A stretch of DNA of 64,000 bases from an uncultured Verrucomicrobiota bacterium (GCA_937872895.1 CALMUP010000038.1:88823-152822), one strand, 5' to 3'; counted from the first letter of the stretch, positions 28,263 through 37,404 are shown. Translations and numbers: made by a program. The notes: generated from the letters alone by a model not told the origin.

Positions 28263-30765
28263 ACACCGGCGGTTTACCCGCCTCCTTCGACCAGCGGTTG
28301 ACTTCGCGCTTGAGCTCCAGGATCCGGCCTTCGCGGTCGAGCATGACATCCTGCCAGCGCTGCAGTTCCTCCATGTTCGCCCGCAACCGTTCCTGGTTGC
28401 CCTTGATGGCGGTGATGTCGGTGGAGATGCCGCACACGCCGGTGATGGTACCCTGCTCGTCCCGAAGCGGGAACTTGATGGTGAAGAACCAGCGGGTCTC
28501 GCCGGTAAAGGCCATGGATTCTTCCTGTTCGCAGATCGCCCCGGTCTGGAAGACCTGTTGGTCGCCCATGGCGAAATGGGAGGCCAGGTCGGGCGGAAAC
28601 AGGTCGGCATCGCGGCGGCCAAGGGTACGTTCGCGGGAAATACCCGTGACGGCTTCCCACCGTTGATTCGCCAGGGTGTAGAGGCCTTCCCGGTTTTTCA
28701 CGAAGATCAATGCCCCGCTGTTCTCGACCAGGCCGGAAAGGAAGCGGCGGTTCTCTTCCAGCGCGATCTCGGCTTGTCGCCGTTCGGTGATGTCGCGGGT
28801 GGTGCCGCGGATTTCCAGGCGGCCGTTCAGGGGGTTGCGGGTGAAGCTGGTTACCACCTCGGTCCAGAAAACCTGGCCGTTCCGGTGGCGTTGCAGGATC
28901 TCGTCGATGAAGTAGTTCTCCGGGCCGATTCGTCCGGCCACGAAATCCGTCACGCGTGTCTTGAGCTGGTTGATCAGGTGTTCGCGTTGCGATTCCACGA
29001 GGGTGAAGTCGGGTGGCTTGTCCATCATCTCCTGCGCGGAATAGCCTCCGATCCGCTTGATGGAGGGACTTATGTAGGTATAAACCCATTGTTCGACATC
29101 GACCGACCAGACCACATCCCGCATCGACTCGGCGATCATGCGGAATTTCTGTTCGCGTTCACGGATGGCGTTGGTCTGTTCATCGACCAGCCGCTGCAAC
29201 TCTTCCTTGCGCCGCAACGGGGCCCCGATCATGAAGGCGATAGCGGATGTGATGGAGCCTCCCGCGACGGCGGCCAGCATCGGCGTAATCGTGGCGGTGT
29301 TGCCCAGGGTGCGGGCCGGTTGGTGTGAGGCAATCAGGAAGGTATGTCCGAACGCGCTCACCGGGCGGATGACCTCCAGCATGGCATCGCCGGAGCGATC
29401 GATATGGTCAAGGGTAAGGGGCGCATCGCGACCGCGAAGCACCGACACGTGGTGATGGATGCCGGATAGGCTGTTGGGGCGGGGGTTGATGCCGTTCAGG
29501 TCCAGATCGAGGCGGATGAATCCCTTGAGGCCACCCGCGGAACGATCGTAGACGAACATGCGGTGCGGGTGGGTGTTGATTTCGGGGTCGGGCAGGGTTC
29601 CGTGCGCCAAGCCATGGCCAGCCGCGCGTTCAATCGCGGCCCGGTGGGCCGGATGGTCGGTATCCCGCCGCAGTTCGGTGTCGGCTGCGGTCTGCGGCGG
29701 GTTGGACAATGCCGGAGGGCGATCGCCGACGGATTCGGGTGATGCAGGTAACCAGATCCAGCGTGTGATCATCGGATCATCGAGCAGCCCGGAGGTAAAG
29801 GTGATGAATTCCTGCTCGGTGACGTGGTGGCTTGATTCGATATAGCGCCGTACGCTGACCAGGTGGTTGTCGCGGATGTTGCGGATACGCTCGGCCAACA
29901 TGTCGGATTCGCTGGTGGCCAACTGGTCGAACTTGAGGCGGACCTGCCGCTGTTCGAAGCGTAGCAGGTACAGGCAGAGGAAGCTGGTCAACAGCAGGCC
30001 GGTGGTGATGACCGCGACGACTTCCAGGCGTGTCGACCAGGGTACGTTCAAGGCGCCCCGGGATCGGCGCCGGAACAGCAGGCTGAAGGTGGCGATGGCC
30101 ACCAGCAGCAAGACGAAGACCAGTGCCAGGGGCAGCGTCTTCAGGATCAAGGTGCGGTGCCAGGTGGAAGCATCGATGTCCATGCCGAACAGCGCCAGCA
30201 CCTGTTTGCCCGACGGATCAAAGACCGGTACATACCCCGTCACGAAAACGCCCCAGCGGTCCGGGGTTGGTCCGAGGACCATGGCGATCCCATGGTCGAA
30301 CACGGCCTGCTCGTCCTGGTTCGCCTCCGCGTACACATCGCCTGGCGGTGAATGATCCGGCGAGTCCTCCGGTTCATCATCGGCAAGAATGACCACCGTA
30401 CCGTCGGTGCGTCGTCCCATCAGGTAGGTAAACCGCAGATCCGGATAGATCAGCTGGTGTTGTGCCAGTTGCCGGCGGATTTCCTCGTAGGCGGGATTTC
30501 CCCGGTCGCTTTCGCTGCCGGTCAGGCTGCGGATCAGCGAGGGATTGATGCTTTCCGCCGCACGTTGCGTCCGGTTGAGCAGGGCCGTGCGCATCTCGGC
30601 TTGCTCGTTGTCGTAGCTGGCAAACAGCAGGAAAAGGCCGGTGCCGATGATGGCGGCGTGCAGGAGAATGATCACCGAACGCGGAACAAGGGTGGACGAG
30701 GACGTCACCGCAGGGCGGGGCGGGTTCTCGGGCGGTCGTTCGGTCGATGGCCGCGACGCGTTCAC
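28249..30765 (-). CDS. Membrane sensor protein (Cache/CHASE-like, two PAS) without kinase domain
   Basis: An 838-residue protein with membrane segments near residues 30-50 (VIILLHAAIIGTGLFLLFA), 205-230 and 245-265 and a fourth near 500. Two external sensing regions lie between them: ~55-200 (Cache-like, PDLRFTYLMGRRTDG, QVLALFGMDID) and ~270-490 (CHASE-like). Two cytoplasmic PAS domains follow (REQKFRMIAESMRDVVWSVD and a second ending TGVCGISTDIT), then a coiled-coil (ELQRWQDVMLDREGRILELK). The protein ends there, where a kinase domain would normally start. The stop at 28249 overlaps the hybrid kinase start by 14 bases, so the sensor and kinase are separate chains of one unit. Confidence 0.8.
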   Translation of the reverse strand: MNASRPSTERPPENPPRPAVTSSSTLVPRSVIILLHAAIIGTGLFLLFASYDNEQAEMRTALLNRTQRAAESINPSLIRSLTGSESDRGNPAYEEIRRQLAQHQLIYPDLRFTYLMGRRTDGTVVILADDEPEDSPDHSPPGDVYAEANQDEQAVFDHGIAMVLGPTPDRWGVFVTGYVPVFDPSGKQVLALFGMDIDASTWHRTLILKTLPLALVFVLLLVAIATFSLLFRRRSRGALNVPWSTRLEVVAVITTGLLLTSFLCLYLLRFEQRQVRLKFDQLATSESDMLAERIRNIRDNHLVSVRRYIESSHHVTEQEFITFTSGLLDDPMITRWIWLPASPESVGDRPPALSNPPQTAADTELRRDTDHPAHRAAIERAAGHGLAHGTLPDPEINTHPHRMFVYDRSAGGLKGFIRLDLDLNGINPRPNSLSGIHHHVSVLRGRDAPLTLDHIDRSGDAMLEVIRPVSAFGHTFLIASHQPARTLGNTATITPMLAAVAGGSITSAIAFMIGAPLRRKEELQRLVDEQTNAIREREQKFRMIAESMRDVVWSVDVEQWVYTYISPSIKRIGGYSAQEMMDKPPDFTLVESQREHLINQLKTRVTDFVAGRIGPENYFIDEILQRHRNGQVFWTEVVTSFTRNPLNGRLEIRGTTRDITERRQAEIALEENRRFLSGLVENSGALIFVKNREGLYTLANQRWEAVTGISRERTLGRRDADLFPPDLASHFAMGDQQVFQTGAICEQEESMAFTGETRWFFTIKFPLRDEQGTITGVCGISTDITAIKGNQERLRANMEELQRWQDVMLDREGRILELKREVNRWSKEAGKPPVYEHI

Positions 30766-30878
30766 CCGGTCAGCATCTCCCCGCCGGGGACAGGAGGCAA
30801 GTGCAGAATGGATAGGGGTTTGCTTTGTCTGGGCGGAAATTTACCTGCAGGCGGGTAGTTGGTGCGGGTGGCCTGGCA

Positions 30879-31559
30879 TCAAGCGGCGCGCTGGGGGTAG
30901 GCGATGTTGATGTCGGGTTGCTCGTCGCGGGCGAAGACGAACGTGAGTTGTTGCGCGCCGAAGGCCTTGCCGATCGAGGCCAGCACCGCCCGGGCCGAGG
31001 CCTGCACTTCGGTCTGGAGCGAATCGATCAGCTTGCGCGCCTCCTTTTCGGCGTGGCTCTTGGCCGAGCGGACCAGGTTGTTCTTGTCCTCCTCGGAGAA
31101 CCCGGCGCCGAGGAAGCCGTTCAACAGGTCCGGTACCAGCCACGGCATGAACTTCGCGCCTTGCTCGTCGTAGAAGCGGATGTCGCGGATGTGTACTTCG
31201 TACTGGCAGGGCGGCAGGGTCAGTTCGTAGGATCCGGCCCCGCGGTCCACGATCGCGAAGTCCGAGCGGCGCAGGTCGTAGCGGAAATCGATCTCGAACT
31301 CGAAGATCATCGCCATCTTCTTCTGCGACAGCACCCAGCTCAGGTACTTCTTGCCGAACGAGCCCCAGGAGTGGTCGGTTTCGGTCACGATCTCCTTGGT
31401 CACCGCCTTGAAGACGGAAAGCTGGCCGATCGCCTTGAGCTGCTCGATCGAGGAGAAGATCGTGATCGCAGGGGCCGGATCCTTCCGTCCCTTGCGCATC
31501 AACCAGACCCCACCCAGCACGCCCACCGCCATCGCCAGCAGCAAAACCATGAATTCCAT
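30879..31559 (-). CDS. DUF4230 family membrane-anchored protein
   Basis: A 226-residue protein with one N-terminal membrane segment (MVLLLAMAVGVLGGVWLM). The conserved start of the DUF4230 domain follows (SIEQLKAIGQLSVFKAVTKE), then a beta-rich core (FEFEIDFRYDLRRSDF) and a helical end (SAKSHAEKEARKLIDSL). The domain faces the outside of the inner membrane. Function is unknown in all members I know of. It lies alone between the sensor gene and tRNA-Met. Confidence 0.8.
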   Translation of the reverse strand: MEFMVLLLAMAVGVLGGVWLMRKGRKDPAPAITIFSSIEQLKAIGQLSVFKAVTKEIVTETDHSWGSFGKKYLSWVLSQKKMAMIFEFEIDFRYDLRRSDFAIVDRGAGSYELTLPPCQYEVHIRDIRFYDEQGAKFMPWLVPDLLNGFLGAGFSEEDKNNLVRSAKSHAEKEARKLIDSLQTEVQASARAVLASIGKAFGAQQLTFVFARDEQPDINIAYPQRAA

Positions 31560-31989
31560 CCCGTCATGCTACCCCTCCGGAACCAGCGCGACAAGTACGA
31601 GGTTCGGAACAACCCCGGAGTACGGGCAAGCCGGACCCGGGCCGATGTGACCGGGGTGGGATACCGGGTGCAGTGAACGAACCTGGTCCCGTTGTTGTTG
31701 ATCCGGTGGTGATCCGGATTCGCGGATGGATCCTGATGGCCAGAACGTTCGTCGTCATCGAACCACCGCACCGACTCGAGGTCGGTTGTCCAGGCATTGG
31801 AAACGAACGGCGAGAATCGTTCCAACCGTTGGAATGCCATGCGTTGCCCCAGCGACACGGATCCCGAAGTTCCCGGGACGCGCATTCGGATTCGGAAACG
31901 CGAACCATGGCTGGCCGCAGGTTGGCGTCATGGGTTCTTCGGTCGGGAGCGTATGCCCCCGTTAATGGTGTAGAGCCCCCGTAGCGAGC

Positions 31990-32066
<77 letters not shown>

Positions 32067-32172
32067 GCACGAATGAAGGGCCGATACCCTAGGAAACGGG
32101 GGGGCGTTTGTCAATCTTGAGGGCAATGGAAGAATGGTTGATGGTTGATGGGGAATGAGCGGTACAAGGGGG

Positions 32173-32200
32173 CTGTAGTTCCGGCGTTATACGCCGGAAG
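32173..32200 (+). repeat. Short palindromic intergenic repeat, copy 1
   Basis: CTGTAGTTCCGGCG, TTATA, CGCCGGAAG: an 8-base stem TTCCGGCG/CGCCGGAA after a CTGTAG lead. Matches copies at 32368-32394 (opposite strand), 32422-32449 and 33574-33601. Confidence 0.85.
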
Positions 32201-32367
32201 GGGATGAGAACGGGGATGGGGAAGAATGGTTGATGGGGGATGGACGGTGCAAAGGGACAGGGTGGCAAGGGCGCAAGGGGGGGAGAATGGGTGGCCGCCG
32301 GAGGCGGGTCCGCCTTTGGCGGGATGGCTGATGGTTGATGGGGATGCCTAGGTGGTTGGTTCGAACT

Positions 32368-32394
32368 CTCCGGCGTACAACGCCGGAGCTACAG
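32368..32394 (-). repeat. Short palindromic intergenic repeat, copy 2 (inverted)
   Basis: On the minus strand it reads CTGTAGCTCCGGCG, TTGTA, CGCCGGAG. The C-for-T change in one arm is matched by a compensating G-for-A in the other, so the stem is preserved. Confidence 0.8.
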
Positions 32395-32421
32395 GGGTGT
32401 GGTGATGTGCGGAGCTGTTTG

Positions 32422-32449
32422 CTGTAGTTCCGGCGTTATACGCCGGAAG
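32422..32449 (+). repeat. Short palindromic intergenic repeat, copy 3
   Basis: Identical to copy 1 over the CTGTAG lead, both stem arms and the TTATA loop. It lies 12 bases beyond the stop of the acyltransferase gene. Confidence 0.85.
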
Positions 32450-32460
32450 GGACCTGTCGC

Positions 32461-33366
32461 TTAACCGAACGAGGGGTCGAGGACCCAGCGTTTGTTGTAC
32501 CAGAAATACTGGCCGGGATCGCGGCGGATCTCGGCGTCGAAGCGGGCCATGATGATCGTGAGCATCCGGGCGATGTCGTCGTGTTTGTCGAGCGATGGAT
32601 CCGGGAAGATGGGGTCGTGGACGACGATCTGGTGGCGGGTCCAGCCAACCCGGCGCACGTAGGCGGTGATGACCGGGGTTTCGGTGTGGCGGGCGAACAG
32701 GCAGGTGCCCGCATTGAGGTACGCCTCGCCGCCGAGGAACGAGACCCGCACCGCGCCGTCGGGCGATTTGGCGCGGATGTCGGGCAGGATGGTGAAGACC
32801 TCGCCGGCGCGGATCCGCTTGGCGATCTGGCCGAGGGCCTTGCTGTGCCGCTCGATAGCCCCGACCCCGGCCGCCTCGCGGATCCGGTTGAGGTAGGCGG
32901 TGACGAGGGGGTTGGACTGGCCGCGCATCATGACGAACAAGGGAAGGCCCAGTAGCCGCACCGTGAACCCCGCGAGTTCCCAATTGCCCATGTGGCAGAC
33001 CGCCATGGTGAAACCGCCCCGGGTCCGCTGGCGCTCGAGCAGCTTGCCGACCTCGGTGTAGTCGACCAGGCGGTCCACCTCGGCCCGCGTCCACCGCGGC
33101 GCACGGGCGATCTCGACGACATTGAAGAAGATGTTGCGCCAGGAGGTCCAGGCCCAACGGCGCAGGTCCCGCTCGGGGACGTCCGGCCCGAGCACCGACC
33201 GCATGCGCCGCCGCGCCTCGGCCGCGCGCTTCGCGACAAACGGATACATCAATGCGGCGAGCACCCAGCCCAGCGCCAGCGCCCCGCGCAACGGCAACAC
33301 CTGCATCAACGCGGTCGCGCCGCGCAGGAAGCCGTATTCAACGATGTGCTTGGTCCGGTAGGCCAT
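32461..33366 (-). CDS. LpxL/HtrB-type lysophospholipid (lipid A) acyltransferase
   Basis: Inner-membrane acyltransferase expected to add a secondary acyl chain to lipid A or a related lipid. The 301-residue length is typical of LpxL/LpxM. The N-terminus is hydrophobic (RGALALGWVLAALMYPFVA). The catalytic H(x4)E motif is visible as CHMGNWE, followed by the family's ILPDIRAKSPDG and PGQYFWYNKRW near the C-terminus. The ATG at 33366 (MAYRTKHIVEYGFLRG) is chosen because the frame upstream runs into repeat sequence. It stands alone, with palindromic repeats on both sides. Confidence 0.85.
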   Translation of the reverse strand: MAYRTKHIVEYGFLRGATALMQVLPLRGALALGWVLAALMYPFVAKRAAEARRRMRSVLGPDVPERDLRRWAWTSWRNIFFNVVEIARAPRWTRAEVDRLVDYTEVGKLLERQRTRGGFTMAVCHMGNWELAGFTVRLLGLPLFVMMRGQSNPLVTAYLNRIREAAGVGAIERHSKALGQIAKRIRAGEVFTILPDIRAKSPDGAVRVSFLGGEAYLNAGTCLFARHTETPVITAYVRRVGWTRHQIVVHDPIFPDPSLDKHDDIARMLTIIMARFDAEIRRDPGQYFWYNKRWVLDPSFG

Positions 33367-33649
33367 GCGGCCAGTGTGGCAGAACCGGGGCAAGGGTTCA
33401 ACGGCGCAAGGGGACAAGGGGACAAGGTGACAAGGGGGCAAGGGGACAAGGAATGGGAGGAATGGTTGATGGTTCATGGTTGATGGGGATGGGGAGGGGG
33501 AAGAATGGTTGATGGGTGATGGGGATGGGGAATGAGCGGGGCAAGGGTGCAAGGAAACAAGGGCGCAAGGGGGCTGTAGTTCCGGCGATATTCGCCGGAA
33601 GCGAGCACGGGGGGATGTGGTGAGGAGCGGCGTGGGGCTGGGCGACGGG
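33367..33649. other. Low-complexity and palindromic repeat spacer
   Basis: It contains iterated GGACAAGG and GGTTGATGG units and one palindromic repeat at 33574-33601 (CTGTAGTTCCGGCG, ATATT, CGCCGGAAG). No gene is supported. Confidence 0.7.
33574..33601 (+). repeat. Short palindromic intergenic repeat, copy 4
   Basis: Same arms as copy 1 with a different loop (ATATT). It is 1.1 kb from the other three copies, on the far side of the acyltransferase gene. Confidence 0.8.
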
Positions 33650-34360
33650 TTATTCGATGACGAAGCGGAAACCGACGTCGGCGTCGCGGTAGGTGCGGGG
33701 CAGTTCCATGCGGTGGCTGATGCGGAGCAGGGAGGGGGAGCGTTCGGCCCAGCTTCCACCGAGCGCGGGGGCGGTGGGGGAAGCGGGATCGGCGTGGCAC
33801 CACTCGGCGAGGTTGCCGGCAAGGTCGTGGAGGCCGGCGGGGTTGGGCGGATAGGAGGCGATGTCGCGCGCGTGGGGGAGGTCGAAGGCGGCGCGTCCGT
33901 CCGGGGCGTTCCATCCCCACGGATACGGAACGCCGGGGGTGCCGGCGCGGGCGGCGGCTTGCCATTCGTCGGCGGTGGGCAGGCGGATGGCGAGGCCGGT
34001 ATGGCGGCCGAGCGCGGCGCAGAGGGCTTCGGCCTCGGCGTGCGAAACGTAGGCGGCGGCGCGGCGCGGGGTGGAGGTCGGGGCGCGGCCTTCAAGCTGA
34101 TCACGCCACGCCTGCGGGAACTCGACAGGCCAGATGCGGAAGGCGGGCAGGGTGGTGCGGCGCGGCGGATAACAACCGGGTTCGCGGCTGCCGACGGTGT
34201 GTTCACCGGCGGGGATCAGGACTGCTGCGCGCAGCAAGGACGCGCGGGTGACGGGCCAGCGGGTCGGGTCGGGCGGGCGCTGGTGCGACCAGGCCCACGT
34301 GCCAAGGGCGGTGAGCAGTACGAGGACGATGGCGATTCCGATGAACGCGGGTTTTGACAT
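33650..34360 (-). CDS. Formylglycine-generating-enzyme (SUMF1/FGE) family protein
   Basis: A 236-residue protein with an N-terminal membrane anchor (FIGIAIVLVLLTALGTWAW). FGE-sulfatase family landmarks are AAAYVSHAEAEALCAALG, IRLPTADEWQAAAR, YPWGWN, GLHDLAGNLAEWCHA, GGSWAE and the terminal DVGFRFV. The domain is common in sulfatase maturation and in non-catalytic sensor or binding proteins. The paired active-site cysteines of true FGE are not evident, so a catalytic role is doubtful. It is exported or membrane-anchored. Its start overlaps the open frame of the divergent coiled-coil gene but not that gene's chosen start at 34426. Confidence 0.82.
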   Translation of the reverse strand: MSKPAFIGIAIVLVLLTALGTWAWSHQRPPDPTRWPVTRASLLRAAVLIPAGEHTVGSREPGCYPPRRTTLPAFRIWPVEFPQAWRDQLEGRAPTSTPRRAAAYVSHAEAEALCAALGRHTGLAIRLPTADEWQAAARAGTPGVPYPWGWNAPDGRAAFDLPHARDIASYPPNPAGLHDLAGNLAEWCHADPASPTAPALGGSWAERSPSLLRISHRMELPRTYRDADVGFRFVIE

Positions 34361-34425
34361 GGCGGGGAGGGTTGCTTTACGGTGTCACCGTACTTCCGGT
34401 TCTATTCACATCAGGAGGCTTGGCC

Positions 34426-35196
34426 ATGGATACGATGACGATTGCAGTAGCGGTGGTGGGGCTGTTGACGTTGGTGGTGCTGGTGATGGCCCTTACCAAA
34501 ATCCAGGCGCTCAGTAAAAGCATTCAGCGGTTGAGCGAGCAGATTCCGGGCACCGGGGCGACCGCGCAGGAGATCGGGGCGGCGCTGGGCGGCTCGATTG
34601 AGTCGTCGTTCCAGAAATACATGCCGCAGCCGGAGAAGGTGTCGGCGGCGATTTCCAGTTCGGTCGAGGCGTCGCTGAAGACCGCGTCGGCCGGGGTGGA
34701 GTCGATGCACACCAAGATGCTGGCCAGCCAGGGTGCCGTGCTCGAGAAGTGGGCGGCGCACGAGAAAAATGCCGGGGCCGGGCTGGAGGCGATCCGCAAG
34801 GCGCTGGAGGGTGCGACGCAGCAGTTGGGGATCGGGCTGACCGGCGGGAGCGACAAGATGACGGCGTCACTTGATGGCGGCGCGAAGAAGCTGGGCGAGA
34901 CGCTGGGTGCGGTGGCGGCGAAGCTGGAGGCTTCGTTGAACGACCATGCGGAGAAGACCGGCAAGGCGAGTGCGCAGCTCGTGGCCCAGCTCGACAAGAT
35001 CGCCGCGCTCGAGAAGGAGATCGACAAGCTGCTGCACCTGCAGCAGAGCACCGAGGGCACGATCAAGTCGGTCGCGGCCAGTGAGGAGTTCAAGAGCCTG
35101 GTCAAGGCGTTGCGCGATCACCTGCAGCAGTCCGACGCGGTCCTGCGCGAGGTGGCCAAGCCGCGCACCATCCGGTTGGTCGAGTCCGATACCTGA
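34426..35196 (+). CDS. Single-pass membrane protein with long helical/coiled-coil domain
   Basis: A 256-residue protein with a membrane segment at the start (MTIAVAVVGLLTLVVLVMAL). The rest is almost purely helical and rich in Ala, Ser, Lys and Glu, with repeated features (GVESMHTKMLASQGAVLEKW, MTASLDGGAKKLGETLGAV, LEKEIDKLLHLQQSTEGT). The layout resembles MotB-less flagellar-type or RmuC/methyl-accepting-like helical proteins, but no family motif is seen. The start at 34426 is set by AGGAGG eight bases upstream. It precedes the GlsB-like gene by 43 bases. Confidence 0.65.
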   Translation: MDTMTIAVAVVGLLTLVVLVMALTKIQALSKSIQRLSEQIPGTGATAQEIGAALGGSIESSFQKYMPQPEKVSAAISSSVEASLKTASAGVESMHTKMLASQGAVLEKWAAHEKNAGAGLEAIRKALEGATQQLGIGLTGGSDKMTASLDGGAKKLGETLGAVAAKLEASLNDHAEKTGKASAQLVAQLDKIAALEKEIDKLLHLQQSTEGTIKSVAASEEFKSLVKALRDHLQQSDAVLREVAKPRTIRLVESDT

Positions 35197-35239
35197 GGTC
35201 CGTTACCCGCCGCTGGCGGATCAACAAAAGGCGCTGGTT

Positions 35240-35491
35240 ATGTCGATTGAACAAATCGTGACGATGCTGGTGGTGGGTGGCGTGGCGGGCTGGCTCGCCG
35301 GCACCATCATGAAGGGTGGCGGCTTCGGGGTGGTCGGGAACGTGGTGGTGGGTGTGTTGGGCGCATTGGCCGGTTCGTACCTGTTTGATGCGCTGTCGAT
35401 TTCCATCGCCAGCGGATTGCCCGGGTCGTTGATCCGCGCGGTGATCGGATCCGTGGTGGTGTTATTCGTGATCGGATTGATCAAGAAGTAA
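35240..35491 (+). CDS. GlsB/YeaQ/YmgE family small membrane protein
   Basis: An 83-residue protein with three membrane helices. The family signature is GGVAGWLAGTIMKGGGFGVVGNVVVGVLGALAG (residues 13-45; written here as its Gly-rich pattern), ending in the usual VIGSVVVLFVIGLIKK. The family is called transglycosylase-associated or stress-response protein; the molecular role is not settled. Confidence 0.85.
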   Translation: MSIEQIVTMLVVGGVAGWLAGTIMKGGGFGVVGNVVVGVLGALAGSYLFDALSISIASGLPGSLIRAVIGSVVVLFVIGLIKK

Positions 35492-35536
35492 CCGCGCGGG
35501 GTGGTGCCGCGCGCCGGGTAGGTGTTTCACGCGGAA

Positions 35537-36844
35537 TCAGGGGGCATGGCCTCCCAGGGCACCCACGAGGGTGAGGTGGTGGCGCAGGCCGGTGGCCACC
35601 CAGAGGGAGCGATCCCGTGCCGCAGCCGCTCGCTCCATGCGCGCCATCCTCCAGTCGGATTCCTGGATGAGTCCGGCCGCTCGTTTCCGCGCGGAGGATT
35701 CCTCCTCGGCGGCGCGCAGGTCTTCCCGCTGCTGCATGTGTTGGATCATGGCTTCGGTGCGTTCCCGGTCCGTGCGGGCCGCATCAATTTCCTCCATGGC
35801 GAGAAGGCTGGCTGACTCGAACCGGGCGGCGGCTTCATCGGTTTCGGCGGCGGCACCGCGTGCGCGGCTGCCGCGTCGCGGTTCCCACAGGGGGACGGTC
35901 AACATCGGGCCGGCCCAGGCCTCCCAGCGTTCCGGGTCGGTCGAGGCATCGCCTTCCCCGGCGGCGCTGGCGACCAGCGCCAGTGAGGGTAGCCGGTCGC
36001 GCGCCACGCTGCCAGACCGGCCGGCTGCGGCTTGCCAGGCGTGGTACGCGGCGACGATATCCGGGCGGTTCAGGTAGAGGTTGGTCCGGGTCAGGTCCGG
36101 AACGGGCGGGAGGGTGAAGCCGGCGAGCGATTCAGGCGGCACGGCGGGTGGTTGTCCGCCGAGCAGGCGGTGAAGCATGGCGGTAGCCTTATCGCGCATG
36201 GCCTCAGTCATCATGCGTTCATGGTCCATCAACTGCGCCTCCGCTTCGGCGCGACGGAGATCCGCCGGGTCATCAAGTCCGGCCTGCACGCGCCGTGCCG
36301 TGCGGTCGCGCAGGGCGTGGGCATCTTCGATTGTCCGGTCGAACCAGGCGATCTCCTCAGTCCGTTGGGCGATTTCCACATAGGCCCGGGCGATCTCGAG
36401 GGACAGGGCAAGGCGGATGGCTTCGGCATCTGCCACTCGCATGGCGGTTTCCGCCTCGGCGGCCTGAACCGCGGCACCGACCCGGCCGAAGAGGTCGATT
36501 TCCCAGGACAGCCGGGCGGAAGCCATCAGCGGGTCGAGGTCGTCCGTCATACCGTCGGTCATATCGGATTTCTCCCGCCCAAAGCGGTAGGCCGCTTCTG
36601 CCATGGCCATCGGTCTGCGCTCGGACCGTTCCGTCTCCGCCATGGTGGCGGCGGCGCGGATGCGGGCGAGGGCGCCGATCGGATCGGGATGCTCGTTCAA
36701 TCCCTGTTCGATGGCGGTGGTCAGGCCGTCGTGGCCGAACGCGAGCCACCAGTTGTCGGCGTGGACCGCCGGCGCGAGCAAGCCTACCGCCAGCCCCACG
36801 CGCAGCCCGAGCCGCCTGCCGCGATGACCGACGGGCGCGATCAC
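35537..36844 (-). CDS. TolC-family outer-membrane channel protein
   Basis: A 435-residue outer-membrane efflux protein and the last gene of the efflux operon. It has a signal-like N-terminus (LGLRVGLAVGLLAPAVHADNWW) and long helical hairpins (AAEAETAMRVADAEAIRLALSLEIARAY, DRTARRVQAGLDDPADLRR...) typical of TolC/OprM repeats, with DLTRTNLYLNRPDIVAAYHA before the second repeat, as in NodT-type factors. The start is a GTG at 36844 overlapping the lipoprotein stop as GTGA. The frame is open further upstream but lies over the lipoprotein gene. It should complete the channel with the adaptor and ABC pump. Confidence 0.8.
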   Translation of the reverse strand: MIAPVGHRGRRLGLRVGLAVGLLAPAVHADNWWLAFGHDGLTTAIEQGLNEHPDPIGALARIRAAATMAETERSERRPMAMAEAAYRFGREKSDMTDGMTDDLDPLMASARLSWEIDLFGRVGAAVQAAEAETAMRVADAEAIRLALSLEIARAYVEIAQRTEEIAWFDRTIEDAHALRDRTARRVQAGLDDPADLRRAEAEAQLMDHERMMTEAMRDKATAMLHRLLGGQPPAVPPESLAGFTLPPVPDLTRTNLYLNRPDIVAAYHAWQAAAGRSGSVARDRLPSLALVASAAGEGDASTDPERWEAWAGPMLTVPLWEPRRGSRARGAAAETDEAAARFESASLLAMEEIDAARTDRERTEAMIQHMQQREDLRAAEEESSARKRAAGLIQESDWRMARMERAAAARDRSLWVATGLRHHLTLVGALGGHAP

Positions 36845-37389
36845 AGGAGTTCGATCCCGGTGGCGTTGATGATCAGGGCGTCGACGGACGATTGCGGGGC
36901 GACCACGCCCTCGACGCGGACGCGGCTCAGTTCCTTCAGGCCGTTCACGCCGCGGAGGCCGTGCTTGAGCACGTTGCCCGCCGCGTCCACGACCTGGATG
37001 GTGGCGGTGCCGGCGCGGATCGCGTCGGGGTCGTCGCAGCAGTTGTCCCACGGGGTTTTGCAGGTATCGCCCTCGCGCAAGTCGCACGAGGTCAGCGTGC
37101 CTTCATCGCCGACCACAAACAGGGCGCGTTGGTCCACGAACGGCGTTTCCGTGCCCATGACCTTGGCTTCGAGCACGACGGTGTCGCCGGGGGCGACCCG
37201 GGTCCGCAGTTCGGGGATCGGTTTCACCGCGCCGGTCACGGCGACCGGATGGAAGACCGCGGTGAGCGCGGCGGCTACGGCCTCGGCCGGTGCGGAGCTT
37301 TGCGGTGCGGGGGCCCTGCCGCACCCGGCGGCGAGCAGGGTCAGCGCGGCGAGGCCGGCGGCGAGGCGGATCGTGTGTGTATGCTTCAT
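36841..37389 (-). CDS. Lipoprotein of the efflux operon
   Basis: A 182-residue protein with a clear lipoprotein signal (LAALTLLAAGC, lipidated Cys near residue 23). The mature part has a beta-strand character (RVAPGDTVVLEAKVMGTETPFVD), a Cys-rich stretch (LTSCDLREGDTCKTPWDNCCDD) and the end VRVEGVVAPQSSVDALIINATGIEL. It looks like an OB-fold or soluble domain placed in the periplasm. Cysteine spacing CDLREGDTC...CC hints at metal or disulfide chemistry. Position between permease and TolC genes implies a role in the same system. Family not recognised. Confidence 0.7.
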   Translation of the reverse strand: MKHTHTIRLAAGLAALTLLAAGCGRAPAPQSSAPAEAVAAALTAVFHPVAVTGAVKPIPELRTRVAPGDTVVLEAKVMGTETPFVDQRALFVVGDEGTLTSCDLREGDTCKTPWDNCCDDPDAIRAGTATIQVVDAAGNVLKHGLRGVNGLKELSRVRVEGVVAPQSSVDALIINATGIELL

Positions 37390-37404
37390 GGCGTGTTCTC
37401 CTGT

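Larger units (their letters stand above)
32067..32460. other. Repeat-filled spacer between tRNA-Met and the acyltransferase
   Basis: No gene is supported. Besides three palindromic repeats it holds many imperfect copies of GAATGGTTGATGG and GGGATGGGGAA, and of AAGGGGGCAAGG-type purine-rich sequence. The same two kinds of sequence recur at 33395-33600 on the other side of the acyltransferase gene. Confidence 0.7.

Noticed and set aside
33650..34360. Catalytic formylglycine-generating enzyme that activates sulfatases
   Set aside because: The fold is clear, but the paired active-site cysteines are not evident and no sulfatase gene is in the window.
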